Below are positions 58,306 to 64,000 of a stretch of DNA of 64,000 nucleotides, one piece after another. A program made the position numbers and the translations under genes. Source of the DNA: Amycolatopsis tolypomycina (lineage in GTDB: Bacteria; Actinomycetota; Actinomycetes; Mycobacteriales; Pseudonocardiaceae); assembly GCF_900105945.1 (NCBI RefSeq), contig NZ_FNSO01000004.1:6080001-6144000 (forward strand). The letters are read 5' to 3'. The first letter of the stretch is position 1, and every line of letters begins with the position of its first letter. The notes below the pieces were generated by a model. It had not been told where the DNA came from and did not search any database. It saw only the letters and a program-made list of their open reading frames with translations.

Positions 58306-59289
58306 TTACGCGTCGAACGGGACGGCCGCGGATCGACACGCGGCGAGAGTTTTCGCGCCCCCGGGATCGTCGTCGCTGGTCGCGGGCACGATCGCCAGCT
58401 CATCGACGCCCGCGGCCGCGTACGAGCCGATCTTCGCCGCGATCTCGGCGCGGGACCCGACCAGCCCCACCGCGGCGATCGCCTCGGCGGGCACCGCGGC
58501 CAGGAGCTCACGCGGGTGCGGCCGGGTGAGCGCGAAGTCGATCAGGTCGCCGAAGCCTTCCGCGCGGAACATGTCCGCGTAGCCCGGCGCCGCGAGGTAG
58601 CCGACCACTCCCCGGCGGAGCTGCGCCAGCTCGGCCGGGCCCGGGTCGGCCGCCGCGACCACCCACGCGGCCACCGGCGGCGGGGTGGTGCCCCTGGCCG
58701 CAGCGGCTTCCCGCAGGCCGCGCACCAGCGTCGCCGCGGCCGCGGGACTGACCAGGTTGACCACCATCCGGTCGGCGTGCCGAGCCGCGACGGCGAGCGC
58801 GCGCGGCTCGAACGCGGCGATCGTCACGGGCGACTTCGGCGCGGGGAGCCGCAGCCGGTACCCCTGCGAGCCGACGACGGAGCCGTCCACAGTGGACTTC
58901 TCGCCGCTCAGCAGCTGCCGCACCGCCACCGCCGACTCGGCCAGCGCGGTCGCCGCCCGCTCGCGCGACCGGCCGTGCCAGCCGCGCACGACGACGTCGC
59001 TGGACGTCCCCAAGGCCACCCCGGTCGCCCGGCCCGTCAACGCGGCCACGGAGGCGACGCCCATGGCGATCGTGGCCGGGTCCCGCACGGTCACCGCCAG
59101 CGGGCCGAAGGTGAGGGAAAGACGCGAAGCCGCCGCGCCGATCGCGGTGCCGAGGGCGAAGGCGTCCCACGTCGCCATCTCGCCGATCCACAGTTCGGGG
59201 TAGCCCTCGGCCTCGGCCGCGCGGGCCGTCTCCAGCGCTTCCTCCGGCGGCCGGTCCTGCCAGAGCCCCAGCGACACCGACAGCCTCAT
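58306..59289 (-). CDS. LLM-class F420-dependent oxidoreductase
   Basis: Luciferase-like monooxygenase-fold enzyme of 327 residues, starting MRLSVSLGLWQDRPPEEAL. LWIGEMATWDAFALGTAIGAAA, LTFGPLAVTVRDPATIAMGVASVAALTGR and VALGTSSDVVVRGWHG are the cofactor-side blocks of the F420-dependent group. It would carry out hydride transfer on an unknown substrate. ATG 59289 overlaps the thiolase stop (ATGA), so it belongs to the oxygenase/CoA ligase/thiolase operon. Confidence 0.88.
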   Translation of the reverse strand: MRLSVSLGLWQDRPPEEALETARAAEAEGYPELWIGEMATWDAFALGTAIGAAASRLSLTFGPLAVTVRDPATIAMGVASVAALTGRATGVALGTSSDVVVRGWHGRSRERAATALAESAVAVRQLLSGEKSTVDGSVVGSQGYRLRLPAPKSPVTIAAFEPRALAVAARHADRMVVNLVSPAAAATLVRGLREAAAARGTTPPPVAAWVVAAADPGPAELAQLRRGVVGYLAAPGYADMFRAEGFGDLIDFALTRPHPRELLAAVPAEAIAAVGLVGSRAEIAAKIGSYAAAGVDELAIVPATSDDDPGGAKTLAACRSAAVPFDA

Positions 59290-60473
59290 GCGGTGACCAC
59301 CATCGTGACCACCGTGGTGAACGAGCCGCCGACGTTCAGCGTCAACGCCGTCCGCGCGCCCCCGACCTGCGTCTCGCCCGCCGTGCCCGAGACCTGCCGG
59401 GCCGCGTCGCGCAGCATGCGGACGCCGGTCGCGCCGACCGGGTGGCCGAGGCCGATCAGGCCGCCACCCGGGTTGACCCCGGCCGCGTCGAGACCGCCGT
59501 CGTCGATGAACCGGCCGCCGCCGCCCGGCGGGGCCACGCCGAGGTGCTCCAGGGCGACCAGGCCGGTGATGGTGAAGCAGTCGTGCAGTTCGACGACGTC
59601 GAGCGCGTCCGGCCCGGGCACGCCCGCCCGCCGGTAGGCGTCGGTGACGGCGCCGCGCAGGTGCGGGAACAGGTACTCGCCGTCGGGGGCGATCTTCGGC
59701 GCGAGGCCGATGTGCGCGGTGCGGTGCCCGAAGCCCGCGATGCGCGGGAACCCGCCGCCGAGCCGTTCGGCGAACGCGGGCGAGGCCAGCACGACCGCCG
59801 CGGCGCCGTCGGTGATCCGGCCGCAGTCCTGCTTGCGCAGGCTCCCCTCGATCACCGGGTTCAGCTCGTCGTCCGGCCCGAAGGCACCGGCCGGGAACCG
59901 CCAGTCGCGGGCCTGGGCCAGGGGGTTCAGCGCCGCGCGGTCGAAGGCGTGCGACGCGAACCGCCCGAGGGGGCCGGGATCGAGTCCATACCGTGCGTCG
60001 TACGCGGAGGCGACGTCCGCGAACAGCGCGGGCCACGGGAACTTCGCGGCGACGGCTTCGTGCCCGGCCCAGGCGGCGGACCCGAGGTGCTCGGCCGCGC
60101 GCTGCCCGTCGACGTTGCGCATCAGCTCGACACCGACGACCAGCGCCACGTCGTAGCGGCCCGCTTCGAGGTCCGCGCACGCGGCGAGGACGGCGGTGCT
60201 GCCCGACGCGCACGCGGCTTCGTGCCGGGTCGACGGCACGCCGTCCAGCTCCGGGACGGCCGCCACCAGCAGCCCGCCGAGCTGGGCCTGGCCGGTGAAC
60301 AGCTCCGCCGCGAGGTTCCCGACGTGCGCGACTTCGACGTCTTCGGCCGAAACACCGGCGTCGGTGAGCGCGGCGGGCACGACCTCGGCGAACAGCTCGA
60401 GCAGCCCGCGCCCTTCCTTGGTGAAGTTGCGCGCGAAGTCGGTCTGCGCCCCGCCCAGCACAAACACCGTCAT
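59286..60473 (-). CDS. Thiolase-family protein (SCP2/acetyl-CoA acetyltransferase-like)
   Basis: CoA-dependent thiolase-like protein of 395 residues. Cys88 in HEAACASGS is the acyl-binding nucleophile. LHDCFT and GLGHPVGATG supply the His residues, the HDCF form being typical of SCP2-type thiolases. It would cleave a beta-ketoacyl-CoA. It follows the acyl-CoA synthetase with a 4-nt gap and overlaps the LLM gene, so it acts in the same pathway. Confidence 0.92.
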   Translation of the reverse strand: MTVFVLGGAQTDFARNFTKEGRGLLELFAEVVPAALTDAGVSAEDVEVAHVGNLAAELFTGQAQLGGLLVAAVPELDGVPSTRHEAACASGSTAVLAACADLEAGRYDVALVVGVELMRNVDGQRAAEHLGSAAWAGHEAVAAKFPWPALFADVASAYDARYGLDPGPLGRFASHAFDRAALNPLAQARDWRFPAGAFGPDDELNPVIEGSLRKQDCGRITDGAAAVVLASPAFAERLGGGFPRIAGFGHRTAHIGLAPKIAPDGEYLFPHLRGAVTDAYRRAGVPGPDALDVVELHDCFTITGLVALEHLGVAPPGGGGRFIDDGGLDAAGVNPGGGLIGLGHPVGATGVRMLRDAARQVSGTAGETQVGGARTALTLNVGGSFTTVVTMVVTA

Positions 60474-60477
60474 GACG

Positions 60478-62169
60478 TCACTCCAGGCTCTCCCGCAGCT
60501 GCCGCTTGAGGATCTTCCCGACCGGGTTGCGGGGCAGGGCGTCGGCGTATTCGAGCCGCTCCGGCAGCTTGAACGCGGCCACCTGCTTCTCGCGCAGGTA
60601 CGCGACCAGCTCGTCGAGCGACGGCTTGCGCGAGCCCGGCACGACGACCGCGCACACCCGCTCCCCCATGACGTCGTCGGGCACGCCGACCACGCCGACG
60701 TCGGCGACGTCCGGGTGCCCGGCCAGCAGGCCTTCGACCTCGGCGGGCGAGATGTTCATGCCGCCGCGGATCACGAGGTCCTTCATCCGGTCGACGTACC
60801 GCAGGAACTCCCCGCGCTCGCCGTCGATCTCGAAGACGTCGCCGGTGCGGAAGTGCCCGTCGGCGTCGAACGACGACGTGTCGAGCGGCTCGCCCAGCTC
60901 CGTGAGGTACCCGGCGAACACCGTCGGCCCGGCGATGTGCAGCTCGCCGGGGCGCCCGGGTTCGGTCACGTGCTCGCCGGTGACCGGATCGTGCAGCCGC
61001 ACCGACGTCCAGTCGGCCACCGGGGTCGACCAGCTGACGTCCGCGGCGTAGTTGGGGAAGTAGGTCGCGCGCTGGTCCGGGTCCGGGATGTCCGCCGGAC
61101 CCGACAGCAGCGCGGTGCCTTCGTTGGAGCCGAAGAAGTTGATGATGTCGATGCCGTACCGCTGCGCCCAGGTGCGCACCAGCCACGGCGAGAGCGGCGC
61201 CGAGCCGGAGCCGATCTTGCGCAGCGCCGAGATGTCCACTCCGGACAGGATCTTTTCGTTGTGCAGCAGCATGATCAGCAACGCGGGCGGCGCGAGCGTG
61301 TAGGTCACCCGCTCGGCCGCGAGCTGGCCCAGGAACACCGGCAGGTCGAACGGGTGGTGCGGGACGAACACGGCGCCGGTCAGCAGCCACGGCAGGAACA
61401 TGCCGCCGATGCCGGCCATGTTCGTCATCGGGAACGGCGAGAGCAGGACGTCGTCGCGGGTCATCCCGGCCGCTTGGACGCAGCCGCGCGCGGTCGCGAG
61501 CCAGTCGCCGTGGCAGCGCGGCACCGCTTTCGGCTCGGCTTCGGTGCCGGACGTCCAGCAGATCGTGACGCAGTCGTTGACGTCGGCTTCGGTCAGCGCG
61601 GAGTCCACAGTAGATCGCTCCGCTTCGGACAGTGGTGCTTCGGGCCAGGCCAGGGCATCGGCCGGTTCGTCGTCCCCCTTGGCGACGACGAACCGGACCG
61701 ACGGCGCCGCAGCGCCTACTAGCCCAAGGGCCGCCCCGGCGAGCTCGTGCTCGCCGTATCTGGATGCGGTCACCACCCCGACGGCACCGGTGCGCCGGCA
61801 CATCGGGCCGAGTTCGTGTTCCCGGTAGGACACCGGGAACGGGGTGACGATCGCGCCGATCCGCACGATCGCGAGGAACGCCTGCACCAGGGCCGAGCAG
61901 TTCGGCAGCTGCACGGCCACGACGTCACCTGCCCGCACCCCTCTGGCGAGCAGGAACGCGGCCAGGACGTCGACGCGTTCGTCGAGCCGGTTCCAGGTCC
62001 ACCGCACCGGGTCGCGTCCGACCAGTGCGGTGGTGTTCGGTGGATCGACCAGCGCGAGACCCTCCGGGTCGGCACTGACCCGCTCCTTCACGAGCTGGTC
62101 GATCGTCTCCGCACTCCACCATCCCCACGTCCGGAAGTCCCGGGCGCGACCCTCTCGATGGCATCTCAT
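60478..62169 (-). CDS. Acyl-CoA synthetase (AMP-forming)
   Basis: ANL-family ligase of 563 residues that activates a carboxylic acid as CoA thioester. The ATP-binding block is TICWTSGTEAEPKAVPR, with FFGSNEG, HFRTGDVFEIDG, MKDLVIRGGMNISPAEVE and the C-terminal GKILKRQL carrying the catalytic Lys. Substrate unknown; context suggests a cleavage product of the oxygenase upstream. ATG 62169 overlaps the oxygenase stop. Confidence 0.93.
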   Translation of the reverse strand: MRCHREGRARDFRTWGWWSAETIDQLVKERVSADPEGLALVDPPNTTALVGRDPVRWTWNRLDERVDVLAAFLLARGVRAGDVVAVQLPNCSALVQAFLAIVRIGAIVTPFPVSYREHELGPMCRRTGAVGVVTASRYGEHELAGAALGLVGAAAPSVRFVVAKGDDEPADALAWPEAPLSEAERSTVDSALTEADVNDCVTICWTSGTEAEPKAVPRCHGDWLATARGCVQAAGMTRDDVLLSPFPMTNMAGIGGMFLPWLLTGAVFVPHHPFDLPVFLGQLAAERVTYTLAPPALLIMLLHNEKILSGVDISALRKIGSGSAPLSPWLVRTWAQRYGIDIINFFGSNEGTALLSGPADIPDPDQRATYFPNYAADVSWSTPVADWTSVRLHDPVTGEHVTEPGRPGELHIAGPTVFAGYLTELGEPLDTSSFDADGHFRTGDVFEIDGERGEFLRYVDRMKDLVIRGGMNISPAEVEGLLAGHPDVADVGVVGVPDDVMGERVCAVVVPGSRKPSLDELVAYLREKQVAAFKLPERLEYADALPRNPVGKILKRQLRESLE

Positions 62170-63638
62170 GAACGGAGGTTTTCCAGCTGGTCCGCCCGGA
62201 CCCAGGTCGCGTGAAAACCGAGCGGGACACGCTGGGGAAGCAGGACCCTGGCCACGGGTCCGGCAGCGAGATCGGCGGCGTCGAAGATGTCCAGTTCGGA
62301 GCGCCCCTCGCGCTCGTCCTGCACGAACGTCACCAGATAACCGTCCGCCGAATCGGCGGCTGCTCCTTCGCGGGGTGCGAACGGAGCCTCACTGCCCCAC
62401 CGGCCGGGACCGAACCGGTATTCGGTCTTCGTGCCGGCAAGATTGTCGTGGCGCACCAGCCCGTCGAACTTCAGCGTCGAGGAGGGCGAGATGTGCACCG
62501 CGTAGGAGTACCGGTTCCGCCGGCCGACGCCGCGGGCGTCGACGGTCGGGAACTCGGTGTTGTCGTCGTCGAGCGGCGTCTCGTGGCACGCGCCGGTCCG
62601 CAGGTCGAAGCGGTAACGGTGCAGCTGGGCGTCGAGCCGCAGGTAGGAGAGCATCTTCGCGAGCGGCGTGTGCGCGTCGGCGCGCGGCTGCGGGCGCTGC
62701 ACGCGGCAGACGTCGAGGACGACCTCGTCGCCCTGCTCCCAGGCGTTGACGACGTGGTAGATGTAGCACGGGCTCGCTTCGAACCACCGGATCTGGCTAC
62801 CGTCTCCGTAGCGTGGCAGGATGCCGAAGCGGCTCGGCAGCGAGCGGTCGAAGTGCAGCTTGTGGCGGCCCTGCTTCGCCGCCGCCAGGTCCTGGACCAG
62901 CGGCAGGTCCATCAGCACCGCGTAGTGCTCGGTGATGGCCATGTCGTGCGGCAGGCGCGGGCCGGGCAGCTCGATGTCGGTGGTGCGCACGACGGTGCCG
63001 TCCGCGCTGATCACGCCGTAGCGCAGGTACGGCGGGCGCGCGCCGTAGTCGAACCAGAACAGCTCGCCGGTGGTCTCGTCGACCTTGGGGTGGGCCATCA
63101 TGTCGCCGGCCAGCGTGCCGAGGAAGTCTTCGGCGCCGAGGGTCTCCAGCGACAGCGGGTCGACCGCGTACGGCGAGCCGCACAGGTACCAGGTGGCGAG
63201 GATCCGGCCGCGGTGGAACACGACGTCGGTGTTGGCGTTGTCCTTGAGGCCCAGGCCGTGGCTGTTGCCGAAGGGGTTGTCCTTCGGGTTCTCCATGACG
63301 CCGGTCCAGAGCGCCTTGCCGGCGGCGGACTCGGCTTCGAAGGCCTTCGTGCGGACCCAGCGGTTGCGGTAGCGGGCCTTGCCGTTCTCCAGGTGGACCG
63401 CGTGGATCATGCCGTCGCCGTCGAACCAGTGGTAGCGGCCTTCCGGGGCGAACCGCGGGTTCGGGCCGTTGCGCAGGTAGACGCCGTTGAGGTCTTTCGG
63501 GATCTCGCCGATGACCTGCAGGTCTTCGGCGTCGATCTCGGTGCCGACCGGGGCGTAGACGCCGAGCAGGTAGGGGTTCGCCTCGGCCGCGTCCGCCGTC
63601 CGGGCCACCATCAGCGGCTGTTCGGAGGTGCTGGTCAT
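62166..63638 (-). CDS. Carotenoid/stilbene cleavage oxygenase (RPE65 family)
   Basis: Non-haem iron dioxygenase of 490 residues that splits a C=C bond in carotenoids, apocarotenoids or phenylpropenes such as lignostilbene. The four iron-binding histidines are His183 (MMAHPKVD), His231 (RLPHDMAI), His295 (IYHVVNAW) and His476 (GFHATWV). LRNGPNPRF and HWFDGDGMIHAV are family signatures. ATG 63638 follows a GGGAGC. It heads a minus-strand operon with ligase, thiolase and LLM genes and has a clear promoter upstream. The substrate cannot be fixed from sequence. Confidence 0.92.
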   Translation of the reverse strand: MTSTSEQPLMVARTADAAEANPYLLGVYAPVGTEIDAEDLQVIGEIPKDLNGVYLRNGPNPRFAPEGRYHWFDGDGMIHAVHLENGKARYRNRWVRTKAFEAESAAGKALWTGVMENPKDNPFGNSHGLGLKDNANTDVVFHRGRILATWYLCGSPYAVDPLSLETLGAEDFLGTLAGDMMAHPKVDETTGELFWFDYGARPPYLRYGVISADGTVVRTTDIELPGPRLPHDMAITEHYAVLMDLPLVQDLAAAKQGRHKLHFDRSLPSRFGILPRYGDGSQIRWFEASPCYIYHVVNAWEQGDEVVLDVCRVQRPQPRADAHTPLAKMLSYLRLDAQLHRYRFDLRTGACHETPLDDDNTEFPTVDARGVGRRNRYSYAVHISPSSTLKFDGLVRHDNLAGTKTEYRFGPGRWGSEAPFAPREGAAADSADGYLVTFVQDEREGRSELDIFDAADLAAGPVARVLLPQRVPLGFHATWVRADQLENLRS

Positions 63639-63674
63639 CGGGCTGCTCCCTGGCTGCCGGGGCTGATGGAGACG

Positions 63675-63703
63675 AGACTATGATTTGTGTACCCAGGTGT
63701 CAA
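63675..63703 (-). promoter_or_regulatory. Promoter of the cleavage-oxygenase operon
   Basis: On the minus strand TTGACA (63703-63698) and TAGTCT (63680-63675) are spaced 17 bp, close to the sigma-70 consensus, about 37 nt before the start codon. The -35 box and spacer are covered by the first of two direct repeats. Confidence 0.7.
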
Positions 63704-63732
63704 TAGGCTTCTTTTGGTGTAGTCAGGTGTAC
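63687..63732. promoter_or_regulatory. Direct-repeat operator, likely HxlR binding region
   Basis: GTGTACCCAGGTGTCA (63687-63702) and GTGTAGTCAGGTGTAC (63717-63732) agree at 12 of 16 positions and are offset by exactly 30 bp. The first overlaps the oxygenase -35 region; the second is 31 bp before the HxlR start. Confidence 0.55.
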
Positions 63733-63763
63733 GCTGAGGCCGTCAGGTAACGAGGGGGAACGG

Positions 63764-64000
63764 GTGACCGAAGCGCCTGCACACCGCATCCGGCCGGCGG
63801 GAGATCCGCTCCGCCGGGCGCTCGAGCTGGTCGGCGACCAGTGGACGCTGCTCATCCTGCAGAGCCTGTTCCTGCGCTTCCGGCGCTACGAAGAGCTGCG
63901 CCTGCGGCTGGGGATTTCGCCGACGGCGTTGTCGGGACGGCTGCGGGACATGGTGGACGCGGGCATGCTCACCCGCGTGCCGTACCGGGACGCGCGCCGC
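63764..64000 (+). CDS. HxlR-family transcriptional regulator, 3' end cut by window
   Basis: The first 79 residues, from GTG 63764 (after GAGGGGGAA), form an HxlR winged helix: ALELVGDQWTLLILQSLFLRFRRYEELRLRL, then SPTALSGRLRDMVDAGMLTRVPY (in parts). HxlR proteins often answer aldehydes or aromatic compounds. The usual N-terminal Cys is not seen. Divergent from the cleavage-oxygenase operon, which it probably controls. The gene continues beyond the window. Confidence 0.88.
   Translation, partial: MTEAPAHRIRPAGDPLRRALELVGDQWTLLILQSLFLRFRRYEELRLRLGISPTALSGRLRDMVDAGMLTRVPYRDARR

Noticed and set aside
1..64000. tRNA, rRNA or riboswitch elements.
   Set aside because: No cloverleaf, CCA-ended or conserved riboswitch core was seen on reading; a covariance-model search would be needed to exclude small ones.

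Overview
The window is very GC-rich DNA with dense, short-gapped genes, many GTG starts and many ATGA or GTGA start/stop overlaps. The gene content (fbiC, several probable F420- or FMN-dependent enzymes, an AfsR/SARP regulator, many two-component and LacI/TetR/LysR/IclR/AraC/PucR/HxlR regulators, secreted carbohydrases) points to a filamentous actinomycete, most likely Pseudonocardiaceae and probably Amycolatopsis. The genus is inference. No rRNA, tRNA or CRISPR array was seen. The only stretch near 300 bases without an intact gene is 14171-14470, which holds an esterase remnant.

Layout. 1-1474: 5' part of an IS1634-like transposase. 1619-4207: fbiC. 4261-10595: an AfsR-like regulator flanked by two secreted cell-wall hydrolases (CHAP and GH73) that carry nearly the same seven-bladed lectin-type propeller. 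10755-14170: a tight three-gene operon of a 2-oxoglutarate/Fe(II) oxygenase, a methyltransferase and a carnitine-type acyltransferase, perhaps making an acylated betaine. 14190-15253: esterase remnant and a second methyltransferase. 15406-17592: secreted GH87 alpha-1,3-glucanase. 17693-20855: two-component pair and a membrane protein whose 3' end runs antisense to the kinase. 20928-26986: LacI regulator, sugar ABC importer and GH13 alpha-glucosidase. 26983-30433: LVIVD-repeat secreted protein, orphan family-5 binding lipoprotein and a coupled nucleotidyltransferase. 30430-34237: LysR regulator divergent from a PRISE-like reductase, then AraC and SDR. 34298-36201: atypical S8 protease.

36339-41541 holds housekeeping and detoxification genes: MDR reductase, GNAT, dihydrolipoyl dehydrogenase, dehalogenase-like hydrolase, PlsC-type acyltransferase and a Ddn-like F420 reductase. 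41759-45539 is a LacI-controlled sugar catabolic pair followed by an IclR regulator. 45586-47597 is a second two-component system. 48674-53239 is a lysine catabolic operon: permease, davA, davB and TetR. 53348-55019 is a TetR/hydrolase divergent pair. 55100-57792 holds a small membrane protein, a PucR-type regulator and a secreted SGNH lipase; between the first two lies a dyad-symmetric array of 21-nt repeats. 57782-63638, on the minus strand, is a PNPOx-family protein and a four-gene operon (carotenoid/stilbene cleavage oxygenase, acyl-CoA synthetase, thiolase, LLM oxidoreductase). It has a recognisable promoter and faces a divergent HxlR regulator cut by the window end.

Themes: secreted enzymes against bacterial cell wall and alpha-1,3-glucan, import and hydrolysis of alpha-glucosides, amino-acid and aromatic or terpenoid catabolism, and F420 biochemistry. 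The two least conventional systems are the twin lectin-hydrolase cassette around the AfsR-like regulator and the oxygenase/methyltransferase/acyltransferase operon.
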